Part shown: in pieces, positions 29,766 to 39,024 of the stretch
Position numbering within the stretch: position 1 is the stretch's first letter
How the letters are laid out: each line of letters starts with the position of its first letter
From: an uncultured Pelagibacteraceae bacterium
GTDB taxonomy: Bacteria > Pseudomonadota > Alphaproteobacteria > Pelagibacterales > Pelagibacteraceae
Direction: 5' to 3'
DNA length: 64,000 nucleotides
Assembly (NCBI GenBank): GCA_902570695.1
Contig: CACFZE010000002.1
Location: forward strand, 62,001-126,000
Translations under genes and position numbers: made by a program
Notes under the pieces: generated by a model
Told to the model about the DNA's origin: nothing
Database searches by the model: none
The model's input: the letters and a program-made list of their open reading frames with translations, nothing else

Positions 29766-30503
29766 TCAACTAAAATACATGCCTCCATTAACATGTAATG
29801 TCTCTCCTGTTATATAATCAGATAAATGGGAACATAAAAACAACACTACATTAGCTATATCAATTGGCATACCAAATCTTTCTAAAGAAATTTTTTCCAC
29901 CAAATTCTGTTTAAAATTTTCATTAATTTTATCTGTCATTTCTGACTTAATAAAACCTGGTGATACACAATTTACCTTTATATTTTTTTTTCCATATTCT
30001 AAAGCCAGACTTTTAGACATTCCAATTATTCCAGCCTTTGATGCGGCATAATTGGCTTGACCAAAATTACCTGTATGACCAACAATCGATGTAATATTTA
30101 TTATTTTACCATTTTTATTTTTCAACATTTTCTTAATTGTGTTTTTGGATAATAAGAAAGATGAGGTTAGATTTAAATTAATTACATCTTTCCACTCATC
30201 GTCCTTCATTCTTATTGTCAAATTATCTTTTGTAATACCTGCATTATTAATCAGAATATCAATTTTATTTTCAAATATTTGATTACATTCTTCAACAAAA
30301 TGTTCAATCTTTTCATGTTTTGAAATATCAAATTGTTTTATTATAATATTGTTAAATTTTTTTTTTATTTTATCTAGTTTATTAAGGTTAGTTCCTGTAG
30401 CAATTATATTTGCACCAAAATTATACAACACTTCAAGAATTGATCCTCCAATAGCTCCTGTTGAGCCAGTTAAAATTATATTATTATTTTTTAAGTCAAT
30501 CAT
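29766..30503 (-). CDS. fabG: 3-oxoacyl-ACP reductase
   Basis: FabG (245 residues, SDR family) reduces beta-ketoacyl-ACP with NADPH. It shows the TGSTGAIGGSILEVL cofactor loop, NNAGITKDNL, a catalytic Ser in NITSIVGHTGNFGQANYAASKAG with the YxxxK motif (YAASK), and the C-terminal YITGETLHVNGGM that is nearly diagnostic for FabG among SDRs. It overlaps fabD by eight bases. Confidence 0.96.
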   Translation of the reverse strand: MIDLKNNNIILTGSTGAIGGSILEVLYNFGANIIATGTNLNKLDKIKKKFNNIIIKQFDISKHEKIEHFVEECNQIFENKIDILINNAGITKDNLTIRMKDDEWKDVINLNLTSSFLLSKNTIKKMLKNKNGKIINITSIVGHTGNFGQANYAASKAGIIGMSKSLALEYGKKNIKVNCVSPGFIKSEMTDKINENFKQNLVEKISLERFGMPIDIANVVLFLCSHLSDYITGETLHVNGGMYFS

Positions 30504-31425
30504 TTGATAATTTTTTTAAATCTTCTAAATTGTTTACCTGATTTAAATTTGCATTTCTATCAATTCTTTTTACTAAACCAGACAATACTTTTCCAGGTCC
30601 CACTTCAATAAATTTATTTACTCCATAATCTAGCATATAACTTATGCTTTCTCGCCATCTTACGGGTTTTTCTATTTGTTCAATTAACAACCTCTTTATA
30701 TCATCAGTATTATTTTCAGGATTTGCTGTTACATTTGAGATTACATTTATTATAGGAACCTTAAAGTCTGTTTCTAAAATTTTATTTCTCATACTCTCTG
30801 TCGCATTTTTCATCAAGGGACAATGGAAAGGGGCACTTACTTGCAGTTTTACAAATTTAATATTTTTTTTTTTTAATTCTTCACTTAAAAGCGTCAAAGA
30901 TGTATTTTCGCCACTAATTACTACTTGGCCAACAGAATTGTCATTTGCAATGTAACTCTGAAAATTATCATTATTTTTATTTAAGATTTCATTTATTTTT
31001 TCAATTTCTGAGCCAAGAATAGCTAACATTCCTCCTTCTCCACCTGGTAATGCATCTTGCATTGCTTTGCCTCTATGTTTTAATAGTTTTACTGTTTGTT
31101 CAAAATTTATTGCTTTCGCGCAACATAAAGCAGAATATTCTCCTAATGAGTGTCCAGCATAAAATTTAGCTTTTTTTAAATTAAACTCAGTCTCTTTTTC
31201 AATTACTTTAAAAATTGAATAGCTTGCTAAAAATATTGCTGGTTGAGTATTTTCTGTCTGGTCTAAAACCTCTTTAGGACCTTCTAATATGATTTTGCTT
31301 ATTTTTTTTTCTAGAATTTCATCTGCTAAAAAAAAATAATCTTTAACGTATTTAAAATTATCAAAGAACTCTTTTGCCATACCGATTATTTGAGATCCTT
31401 GACCTGGAAAGATTATAGAAAACAT
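30496..31425 (-). CDS. fabD: Malonyl-CoA:ACP transacylase
   Basis: FabD (309 residues) loads malonate from CoA onto ACP. The N-terminal IFPGQGSQ, the nucleophilic serine in AGHSLGEYSAL, and the catalytic His in SAPFHCPLM are all present, and the length is normal. It is first in fabD-fabG-acpP-gmk and divergent from the rpsF cluster across 84 bp. Confidence 0.97.
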   Translation of the reverse strand: MFSIIFPGQGSQIIGMAKEFFDNFKYVKDYFFLADEILEKKISKIILEGPKEVLDQTENTQPAIFLASYSIFKVIEKETEFNLKKAKFYAGHSLGEYSALCCAKAINFEQTVKLLKHRGKAMQDALPGGEGGMLAILGSEIEKINEILNKNNDNFQSYIANDNSVGQVVISGENTSLTLLSEELKKKNIKFVKLQVSAPFHCPLMKNATESMRNKILETDFKVPIINVISNVTANPENNTDDIKRLLIEQIEKPVRWRESISYMLDYGVNKFIEVGPGKVLSGLVKRIDRNANLNQVNNLEDLKKLSND

Positions 31426-31473
31426 AAAAAATGTAATTAAATTAAGTGTTTTTTTGTATTGTAATTAAAAATT

Positions 31474-31479
31474 TATAAT
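31474..31479 (+). promoter_or_regulatory. Probable -10 box for rpsF-rpsR-rplI operon
   Basis: A consensus TATAAT lies 31 bp upstream of the rpsF ATG, in the divergent spacer between fabD and rpsF. No good -35 is found at the ideal 17-bp spacing; a TTGTAT is only 14 bp away. The position suits a ribosomal protein operon promoter, but the region is so AT-rich that the box alone is weak evidence. Confidence 0.4.
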
Positions 31480-31509
31480 AGTATATCCTCAATTTTTCTA
31501 TAAAATTAT

Positions 31510-31848
31510 ATGAAGTATTACGAACACACATTAATAGCAAGACAAGACATATCGCCAAGTCAAATAAAACAACTTCAAGATAAATATACTAAGATAATTG
31601 AAGGTAATGACGGAAATATACTAAAATTTGAGAGTTGGGGTTTAATGCATCTTTCTTATTTGATAAAAAAAAATAGAAAAGGCAATTATCTTCATTTTAA
31701 AATAGAGGGAAGTGGAAAAACTATAAAAGAATTAGAAAAAACTGAGAAAATTGATAAAAACTTACTAAGGTTCCTGACTGTCAAAGTAAAAAAATTAGAT
31801 TTAGAAACTGATTATTTTAAAAAAAGTGAAGATAACCAAAAAAGATGA
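31510..31848 (+). CDS. rpsF: 30S ribosomal protein S6
   Basis: S6 (112 residues) binds the 30S platform as a heterodimer with S18. The N-terminal YYEHTLIARQDISPSQI strand-helix, the ESWGLMHLSYLIKKNRKGNYLHF core and RFLTVKV strand match the family. It is first in rpsF-rpsR-rplI, with rpsR beginning four bases after its stop. Confidence 0.96.
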   Translation: MKYYEHTLIARQDISPSQIKQLQDKYTKIIEGNDGNILKFESWGLMHLSYLIKKNRKGNYLHFKIEGSGKTIKELEKTEKIDKNLLRFLTVKVKKLDLETDYFKKSEDNQKR

Positions 31849-31852
31849 TTAG

Positions 31853-32122
31853 ATGAAAAAGAGGAATAATAAAAAAAAAAGCACTCAGAATAACTTTTCG
31901 AAATTAAGCGTATTTCAAAACCAGAAGTATAAATTTAAAAAAAAATGTCCTCTATCTGGAAAAGGAGCTCCAATCATAGATTATAAAAATGTAAAATTAT
32001 TAAAAAGATACACATCTGAAAATGGAAAAATATTGCCCTCCAGAATAACTTCTGTTAGTCAAAAAAAGCAAAGAGATTTATCTTTATCAATAAAGAGAGC
32101 AAGAAACTTAGCATTAATTTAA
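31853..32122 (+). CDS. rpsR: 30S ribosomal protein S18
   Basis: S18 (89 residues) is a small, highly basic protein partnering S6 on the 30S platform. The [19 protein letters not shown] and [17 protein letters not shown] segments are characteristic, followed by the C-terminal [11 protein letters not shown]. The Lys-rich N-terminal extension of about 30 residues is typical of AT-rich genomes. It lies between rpsF and rplI. Confidence 0.96.
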   Translation: MKKRNNKKKSTQNNFSKLSVFQNQKYKFKKKCPLSGKGAPIIDYKNVKLLKRYTSENGKILPSRITSVSQKKQRDLSLSIKRARNLALI

Positions 32123-32125
32123 ATT

Positions 32126-32581
32126 ATGAAAGTTATACTTTTAGAGAATGTTAGAAAAGTAGGGTCAATTGGCGAAGTTATTGATGTCAAAAGAGGTTTT
32201 GCCAGAAATTTTTTAATTGCACAAAAGAAAGCTCTTTTTGCATCTAAGGAAAATATTAAAGAAGTTGAAAAAATAAAAAATGAACTGGGTAAAAAAGATC
32301 TGGAAAAAAGAAATGCTGCTAAAGAAATTGATGAAAAATTAAAAAATAAAGAATTTACAATAAAAAAACTTAGCACAGAAAATAGAGAATTATATGGCTC
32401 TGTGAAACCCACAGAAATTTCCAAAATGTTAAAGGATGCTGAAAACATAGAGATATATCCCTCGATGATACAACCTGATAAAGAAATAAAATCTATTGGT
32501 ACATATAATGTAAATTTAAATCTTCACTCAGATATTCAGTCGAAAATAAAAATAAAAGTTATAGCAAAAGAAGAAGATTAA
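32126..32581 (+). CDS. rplI: 50S ribosomal protein L9
   Basis: L9 (151 residues) binds 23S rRNA with its N-domain and has an extended central helix. The MKVILLENVRKVGSIGEVIDVKRG N-terminus and the RNFLIAQKKALFA segment are diagnostic. A charged helix follows (about residues 40-75), then the C-terminal domain with ENRELYGSV. It is third in the operon; dnaB follows after 74 bp. Confidence 0.96.
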   Translation: MKVILLENVRKVGSIGEVIDVKRGFARNFLIAQKKALFASKENIKEVEKIKNELGKKDLEKRNAAKEIDEKLKNKEFTIKKLSTENRELYGSVKPTEISKMLKDAENIEIYPSMIQPDKEIKSIGTYNVNLNLHSDIQSKIKIKVIAKEED

Positions 32582-32655
32582 TATTTATACACTTTTTTCC
32601 CCAATCAAAAAATTATATTTTATTTAAAAAAAAATTAACTAGATTATACACTATA

Positions 32656-34071
32656 ATGTCTCAGCCATTAAATATTTTAAAAACACAATCAGAGGAATTA
32701 CCAAATAACATAGAGGCTGAGCAATCTGTAATTGGTTCAATTCTTTTGTCTAATGAAATTTTTGATGATGTTAATATAATTATTTCAAATAAAAATTTTT
32801 ACGATCCAGTTCACAAAAAAATATATGAAGCATTAGAAAAATTGATTTATGGCGGTTTTTTAGCAAATCCAATAACATTAAAAAATTATTTTGAGAAAGA
32901 GAAAGATGATTTAAATATTCCAGAGTATTTAGTTAAAATCACAAAGTTTTCAACATCATCAAGACAGGCTCTTGAATATTCAAAACTAATTTTTGATCTT
33001 TATGTAAAAAGAGAATTAATAAAAATTTCTGGAGAAGTTATAGATCAAGCTAAACTAAATGATCTTGGAACTGATGGAAAAAAAATAATTGAAAATTATG
33101 AAAAATCTTTATTTGATCTTGCGGAGAAAGGATCATTTAGTTCATCATTAGTGAAGTTTGATGAAGCTATGAGACAAACCATTGAGATGGCATCAAATGC
33201 TTATAAAAACGAAGAGGGTATAGTAGGTGTGCCAACTGGATTAAAAGATTTAGATGATAGATTGGGTGGTTTACATAAATCAGATCTTGTTATTATTGCG
33301 GGAAGACCTTCTATGGGTAAGACTGCTTTAGCTACTAACATTGCATTTAATGCTGCAAAAAAAATTCAACAAAGTGGTGAAAAAAGTTCAATTGCTTTCT
33401 TTTCGCTAGAAATGTCATCAGAACAATTATCTACTAGAATTTTAGCAGAACAATCACGTATTAAATCAAACGATATAAGAAGAGGTAAAATATCAGAAGA
33501 GCAATTTGATAAGTTTATTGAAACCTCAAAGGATATATCTGAACTCCCTTTATACATTGACGAAACACCAGCAATAACAATAGCAGCTCTTAGCAATAGA
33601 GCAAGAAGGATAAAAAGATTGTATGGTCTAGAAATGGTTGTAATAGATTATATTCAACTAATGAGAGCCTCTAATTCTAATAACGGCAGAGTGCAAGAAA
33701 TCTCAGAAATTACTCAAGGATTAAAAGCTTTGGCAAAAGAGTTAGCCGTTCCTGTTTTAGCGCTTTCACAACTCTCTAGGGCTGTCGAACAAAGAGATGA
33801 TAAAAAACCGCAATTATCTGATTTGAGAGAATCTGGTTCGATAGAACAAGACGCAGATGTTGTGATGTTTGTTTATAGAGAGGCATACTATTTACAGGGA
33901 AAAGAGCCTAGACCAGCGACGGTGGAGCATGCAGAATGGCAAGCAAAAATGAACGAAGTCTCACATTTAGCTGAGTTGATTATTCAAAAACAAAGACATG
34001 GTCCAACTGGTAATGTTATGCTTGAATTTGAGGCAATGTTTACCAAATTTAAAGATATTCAAAATAATTAA
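32656..34071 (+). CDS. dnaB: Replicative DNA helicase
   Basis: DnaB (471 residues) is the hexameric fork helicase. The N-terminal primase-interaction domain starts with PNNIEAEQSVIGSILL. The RecA-like domain has Walker A (AGRPSMGKTALA), FSLEMSSEQL, Walker B (MVVIDYIQLM), and PVLALSQLSRAVEQR with DLRESGSIEQDADVV. No intein is visible and the length is normal. A TATAAT sequence overlaps the start codon. It lies downstream of rpsF-rpsR-rplI, a conserved bacterial order. Confidence 0.97.
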   Translation: MSQPLNILKTQSEELPNNIEAEQSVIGSILLSNEIFDDVNIIISNKNFYDPVHKKIYEALEKLIYGGFLANPITLKNYFEKEKDDLNIPEYLVKITKFSTSSRQALEYSKLIFDLYVKRELIKISGEVIDQAKLNDLGTDGKKIIENYEKSLFDLAEKGSFSSSLVKFDEAMRQTIEMASNAYKNEEGIVGVPTGLKDLDDRLGGLHKSDLVIIAGRPSMGKTALATNIAFNAAKKIQQSGEKSSIAFFSLEMSSEQLSTRILAEQSRIKSNDIRRGKISEEQFDKFIETSKDISELPLYIDETPAITIAALSNRARRIKRLYGLEMVVIDYIQLMRASNSNNGRVQEISEITQGLKALAKELAVPVLALSQLSRAVEQRDDKKPQLSDLRESGSIEQDADVVMFVYREAYYLQGKEPRPATVEHAEWQAKMNEVSHLAELIIQKQRHGPTGNVMLEFEAMFTKFKDIQNN

Positions 34072-34096
34072 ATTAAAATATAAATGCTAATAGTCG

Positions 34097-36472
34097 ATGT
34101 TAGCCAAATTATATCAAAATATTGTTTTAAAAAAACCTAATTTAATTTTAGTTTTATTATTAATTTGTTTATGTTTTTTTGGCTATTATTCTAAAAATTT
34201 TAGACTTGATGCATCCTCTGAAACTTTATTAATAGAAGGTGATCCTGATTTAAAATATTTAAACGAAATAAACGAAAGATACGGTGCGAAAGAATTTTTA
34301 GTTCTTACTTACACTCCAAAAGGGAGAATGATAGAAGAAAATTCTATCAAAAACCTAATAAAATTAAAAAAAGAAATTCAAAAACTTAATTGGGTGCATA
34401 GTGTAATCACCCTATTAGATATTCCTTTACTAAACAGCTCCGATGAACCGTTAATAGAAAGACTGCAAAACTACTCTACACTTAGCTCGGATGGTATTGA
34501 TAAAGAAAGAGGGTTTAATGAAATATTGAATAGCCCAGTTTTCAGGAATTTTGTAATAAGTGAAGATGGTAAAACATCTGGTATTATAGTTTATTTAAAG
34601 TCCAAAGATAAAATACAAGACTTTAAAAGTAAAAAAGACGAAGAGATATATAAAGATAAATTAAAAAAACAAAATCATCAAAATATTTTAGAGATAAGGC
34701 AAGTAATAAAAAATTTTAGTTCAACAAGCAAAATTCATTTAGGTGGAATACCTATGATTGCTGATGACATGATGACCTTTATTAAAAATGACATAATTGT
34801 TTTTGGACTTGGAGTTTTTTTATTTATTGTTGCAACTCTTTGGTATGTATTTAAAAGATTGATATGGATAATTGTGCCTATAAGCAGTTGTTTTTTTTCA
34901 GTTATAATAATGACAGGACTTCTTGGTCTCTTAGGGTGGAAAGTTACCGTTATATCATCAAATTTTATAGCTTTAATGTTGATACTAACTATGGCTATGA
35001 ATATTCATATTAGTACAAGATATCTTCAGCTTTCAAAACAATTTCCGAAGTTAAATAAATTTAAAATTATTTCTTTAACAACGAGCAAAATGTTTTGGCC
35101 TATTTTATATACAGCTTTAACAACTATATTTGCTTTCTTGTCTCTAGTGTTTAGTGAAATAAAACCAATAATAGATTTTGGATTTATGATGACTTTTGGT
35201 CTAATAATTTCATTTCTTATTACTTTTAGTTTATTGCCAACATTAATTAATTTATTTAATTTTAATAAAGTTGCTTTAAAAGAGGAAAAAGGTACCAAAA
35301 TTACTAATTTTTTTAGTAAAGTTTCAGTTTCAAATAAAAATACAATATTTGGAACAACCTTAATAATTATATTTTTAAGTATATTAGGAATTTCAAAGCT
35401 TGAAGTAGAAAATAGTTTTATAAATTATTTTGATAAAAATACAGAAATTTATAAAGGAATGAAACTTATCGATGAAAAATTAGGTGGTACAACACCACTT
35501 GAAGTTATTTTAAAATTTCCAAAACAAGATGATGTTGAACAAAAATCTGAAGATGAAGAAGACGATTGGGGTGATGAAGATGAGAATGATGAAAAATATT
35601 GGTTTACTAAAGATAAAATTGATAAGATAAAAAAGGTCCATAGCTATTTAGACTCTTTGGAGCCAATTGGAAAAGTGCTTTCTTTTTCCTCGATTATTGA
35701 CGTTGCTACTCAATTAAATAACAATAAAGAGTTAGGTTCTTTAGAAATGGGTGTCTTGTACACCAAGATACCAGATAATATAAAAAAAGAAATTGTAGAT
35801 CCATATATCTCCATAAAAGACTCAGAAGCTAGGATAAGTTTGCGAATAAAAGACTCTTTAGATAATTTAAGGAGAAATGATTTACTCGTTAAAATAAACT
35901 CTGACCTTAAAAATAAATTAGATTTAAAAGATGATGAATTTAAATTAGGTGGTGTATTAATTCTTTTCAACAATCTTTTACAAAGTTTATTCAAATCTCA
36001 AATTTTAACACTTGGATTTGTAATGCTTGGAATATTTATAATGTTTGTTATTCTTTTCAAAAATTTAAAATTAGCTTTAATAGGTGTTGTGCCAAATTTT
36101 ATAGCAGCCTTTTTTATATTAGGTTTAATTGGATTATTGGGAATTCCTCTTGATATGATGACGATAACAATTGCCGCAATAACAATAGGTATCGCGGTAG
36201 ATAATAGTATTCATTATATTTACAGATTTAAAGAGGAGTATGCAAAATTAAAAAATTATAATAAGACATTAAAACTGTGTCATTCAACAGTTGGAAAAGC
36301 TATTTTAAATACTTCAATTACAATAGTTTTTGGATTTTCAATTTTAGTAATGTCAAATTTTATACCAACAATTTACTTTGGTGTATTCACAGGGATTGCT
36401 ATGTTGCTTGCAATGGTTTCGGTTTTAACACTTTTGCCTTCTTTATTGCTTAAAATCAAACCATTCAATTAA
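34097..36472 (+). CDS. MMPL/RND-superfamily membrane transporter
   Basis: This 791-residue protein has the two-fold RND layout. One helix spans about residues 15-32, followed by a large periplasmic domain, five or six helices (about 235-400), a second domain and a final helix block (about 640-785). Conserved helix segments include the paired GIAVDNSIHYIYRF and LTMAMNIHISTRY, typical of MMPL or hopanoid-type (HpnN) exporters. The substrate is unknown; lipids are likely by analogy. The second periplasmic domain carries a strongly acidic insert (about residues 475-498) of mostly Asp and Glu. It overlaps cvpA by one base. Confidence 0.8.
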   Translation: MLAKLYQNIVLKKPNLILVLLLICLCFFGYYSKNFRLDASSETLLIEGDPDLKYLNEINERYGAKEFLVLTYTPKGRMIEENSIKNLIKLKKEIQKLNWVHSVITLLDIPLLNSSDEPLIERLQNYSTLSSDGIDKERGFNEILNSPVFRNFVISEDGKTSGIIVYLKSKDKIQDFKSKKDEEIYKDKLKKQNHQNILEIRQVIKNFSSTSKIHLGGIPMIADDMMTFIKNDIIVFGLGVFLFIVATLWYVFKRLIWIIVPISSCFFSVIIMTGLLGLLGWKVTVISSNFIALMLILTMAMNIHISTRYLQLSKQFPKLNKFKIISLTTSKMFWPILYTALTTIFAFLSLVFSEIKPIIDFGFMMTFGLIISFLITFSLLPTLINLFNFNKVALKEEKGTKITNFFSKVSVSNKNTIFGTTLIIIFLSILGISKLEVENSFINYFDKNTEIYKGMKLIDEKLGGTTPLEVILKFPKQDDVEQKSEDEEDDWGDEDENDEKYWFTKDKIDKIKKVHSYLDSLEPIGKVLSFSSIIDVATQLNNNKELGSLEMGVLYTKIPDNIKKEIVDPYISIKDSEARISLRIKDSLDNLRRNDLLVKINSDLKNKLDLKDDEFKLGGVLILFNNLLQSLFKSQILTLGFVMLGIFIMFVILFKNLKLALIGVVPNFIAAFFILGLIGLLGIPLDMMTITIAAITIGIAVDNSIHYIYRFKEEYAKLKNYNKTLKLCHSTVGKAILNTSITIVFGFSILVMSNFIPTIYFGVFTGIAMLLAMVSVLTLLPSLLLKIKPFN

Positions 36473-37017
36473 TGATTGAGACTATTCAGGATTTTTTAAT
36501 ACAAGTAACATTATTTGATTATATTTTTTTTGTATTAACCATATATTTCTTAATTCAAGGATCTAGAAAAGGTTTTGTTTTAAGTTTATTGTCAGCTGCC
36601 AAATGGGTTTTGGCATATATTTTGACAATTTATTTATTTCCAAAAGTAAAACCGTATTTTGAAGGTATTTTAGATAGTGAATATGTGCTTGATATAATTG
36701 TAGGCGTAATATTATTTATATTAATAATATTTCTTATTCTTTTAGCAAATAAAGCAATAAGTAAAGTTATTACTTATACTGGATTAGGTTCAGTCGATAA
36801 GGTTTTTGGCTTTTTTTTTGGAATCGCTAAGAGCTATATTTTAATTGTTTGTTTGTTCACAGCTATTGACGTTATCTATGACAGCAAAAAATGGCCATTA
36901 AATTTAAAAGATTCACTAACATTTCCTTGGGTTGAAAAAGGTAGTATCTATCTTATAAAGGTATTTCCAAATCAAAAACAATATGAAGATGCTAAAGAAA
37001 AAGTTCAAGATGTATAA
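36472..37017 (+). CDS. cvpA: CvpA-family membrane protein
   Basis: This is a 181-residue protein with four predicted membrane helices (about 14-30, 38-58, 70-98, 112-134), including a GSRKGFVLSLLSA stretch and the KVFGFFFGIAKSYILIV segment typical of the CvpA/colicin V production family. Its molecular function is not settled; in E. coli it sits upstream of purF, as here. It overlaps the MMPL gene by one base and purF by eight. Confidence 0.88.
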   Translation: MIETIQDFLIQVTLFDYIFFVLTIYFLIQGSRKGFVLSLLSAAKWVLAYILTIYLFPKVKPYFEGILDSEYVLDIIVGVILFILIIFLILLANKAISKVITYTGLGSVDKVFGFFFGIAKSYILIVCLFTAIDVIYDSKKWPLNLKDSLTFPWVEKGSIYLIKVFPNQKQYEDAKEKVQDV

Positions 37018-38452
37018 TCCTAAATTAAAAGAGGAATGTGCAGTCTTTGGCATAAGCAATACACCAGAAGCATCAACCTTAACTGCTTTAGGACTTCATG
37101 CGTTACAACATAGAGGTCAGGAAGGTTGTGGAATTGTATCATTTGACGGTGAAAAATATCACTCTGAAAAAAGATTTGGCCTAGTTGGAGACAACTTCAA
37201 TGATGAAAAAGTTTTAAAAAACTTGCCAGGAAATTACGCTATAGGTCATAATAGATATTCTACAACAGGAGGAACTGCTTTAAGAAATGTACAACCATTC
37301 TTTGCTGATACTAATTCAGGTGGAATTGGAGTTGCGCATAATGGAAATCTAACGAATGCAATAACACTTAGAAATAAAATGGTTGAAGAAGGCTCAATCT
37401 TTTACACAACATCAGATACAGAAACGATAGTAAAACTTATAGCCAAATCAAAAAGACCGAAGACAATTGATAAAGTTATTGATGCTCTATTCCAAATTCA
37501 AGGGGGATATGCTTTGGTTATGATGACACAAAATACTCTTATTGGTGTAAGAGATCCTTATGGAATTAGACCTCTGGTTATAGGAAAATTAAAAAACTCT
37601 TATGTTTTTGCATCTGAGACATGTGCCTTTGATATTATCGGAGCAAAATTTGTTAGAGAAGTTGAAAATGGTGAAATTGTTTATGTAGAAAATGATGAAT
37701 TGAAAAGTATTAGGCCATTTCCTCAAAAAAAAGTAAGACCATGCGTATTTGAATATATTTATTTTTCAAGACCAGACAGTATTTTGAATGGCAAAACAGC
37801 CTATGAATATCGAAAAAGATTTGGCGCTGAATTAGCAAAAGAGGATAATTTAGATGCTGACTTGGTTGTACCTGTACCAGATTCTGGAAATGCAGCTGCA
37901 TTAGGTTACGCGGAAGAAAAAAAAATAAATTTTGATTTGGGTTTAATTAGAAATCATTATGTTGGCCGAACTTTTATAGAGCCGTCACAGCAGATTAGAA
38001 GTTTGGGAGTTAAATTAAAGTTAAATGCAAATATTTCAGTTATAAAAAATAAAAAAATAATTTTAGTTGATGATTCTCTTGTAAGAGGAACAACCTCATC
38101 AAAAATTGTAAAAATGTTATATGATAATGGTGCTAAAGAGATACATGTTAGGATAGCTAGTCCAGAAATAAAATTCCCAGATTTTTATGGAGTTGATACA
38201 CCTACAAAAAAAGAATTATTAGCAGCAAATAAATCAGTAGATGAAATAAAAGAATTTATAAAAGCACAATCACTTAAATTTTTAACTTTAGACGGCTTAT
38301 ATCGAGGAATGGGTTTTGATAAGAGAAATGACGCGTATCCTCAGTTAACTGATCATCATTTTACTGGCGATTATCCAGTAAAAATAATTGATGAACTTGG
38401 AGGAGATAAAGTTACACAATTATCTTTATTAAGCACAGGGTCGAGTAATTAA
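37010..38452 (+). CDS. purF: Amidophosphoribosyltransferase
   Basis: PurF commits PRPP to purine synthesis, forming phosphoribosylamine with glutamine. I place the start at the ATG at 37010 (480 residues), because the nucleophilic Cys must lie near the N-terminus (EECAVFGIS). An upstream in-frame ATG at 36983 would add nine residues within cvpA. The glutaminase domain has GLHALQHRGQEGCGI and GHNRYSTTGG. The PRPP-binding motif is KIILVDDSLVRGTTS. The stop overlaps the next gene by one base. Confidence 0.96.
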   Translation: MYNPKLKEECAVFGISNTPEASTLTALGLHALQHRGQEGCGIVSFDGEKYHSEKRFGLVGDNFNDEKVLKNLPGNYAIGHNRYSTTGGTALRNVQPFFADTNSGGIGVAHNGNLTNAITLRNKMVEEGSIFYTTSDTETIVKLIAKSKRPKTIDKVIDALFQIQGGYALVMMTQNTLIGVRDPYGIRPLVIGKLKNSYVFASETCAFDIIGAKFVREVENGEIVYVENDELKSIRPFPQKKVRPCVFEYIYFSRPDSILNGKTAYEYRKRFGAELAKEDNLDADLVVPVPDSGNAAALGYAEEKKINFDLGLIRNHYVGRTFIEPSQQIRSLGVKLKLNANISVIKNKKIILVDDSLVRGTTSSKIVKMLYDNGAKEIHVRIASPEIKFPDFYGVDTPTKKELLAANKSVDEIKEFIKAQSLKFLTLDGLYRGMGFDKRNDAYPQLTDHHFTGDYPVKIIDELGGDKVTQLSLLSTGSSN

Positions 38453-39009
38453 TGAAGAAAGTAAATTTTACTGAAATGAAAAATGGTTCTAGAGAAGATT
38501 ATGAATTATTGGAAAAGTATGAAAAGAATTTTGAACGTAAAACTGCAGATAGATTGCTTAAGTATCTTGCAAGTCAAACTACAACTCTTGAAGGCTATCA
38601 AATAACAAGATTAGAACATTCCTTACAAGCAGCCACAAGAGCTTACAAGAATGGAGAAAGTGAGGAGATGGTTGTTGCGACTTTACTTCATGACATAGGA
38701 GATGACTTGGCGCCCATGAATCATTCTCAATACGCAGCGTCAATAATCAGACCTTATGTTTCAGAAAAAACATACTGGATAATACTTCACCATGGACTTT
38801 TTCAAACTTATTACAGTGCTCATCATTTAGGAGGTGATAGAAACGCTAGGGATAAATTCAAAGATCATAAATATTATCAAGATACAGTTGATTTTTGTGA
38901 AAAATATGACCAGTCTTCTTTTGATCCTAATTACAAATCTATGTCTTTAGAAGAGTTTGAACCAATGGTGAAAAAAATATTTGATAGAAAACCTTTTTAT
39001 CATCACTAA
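38452..39009 (+). CDS. HD-domain protein, PhnZ/MIOX-like
   Basis: This is a 185-residue helical HD-superfamily protein. Metal-ligand candidates are His in RLEHSLQAA, the HD pair in ATLLHDIGDD, His in MNHSQYAA, HH in ILHHGLFQ, and a late Asp near residue 150. The pattern LEHxLQAA...LLHDIG resembles the small mixed-valent di-iron HD proteins related to PhnZ and myo-inositol oxygenase, but phosphohydrolase activity is equally possible. It overlaps purF by one base, so it is co-expressed with purine synthesis. Confidence 0.65.
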   Translation: MKKVNFTEMKNGSREDYELLEKYEKNFERKTADRLLKYLASQTTTLEGYQITRLEHSLQAATRAYKNGESEEMVVATLLHDIGDDLAPMNHSQYAASIIRPYVSEKTYWIILHHGLFQTYYSAHHLGGDRNARDKFKDHKYYQDTVDFCEKYDQSSFDPNYKSMSLEEFEPMVKKIFDRKPFYHH

Positions 39010-39024
39010 TTTTTAAAAGAAAAC

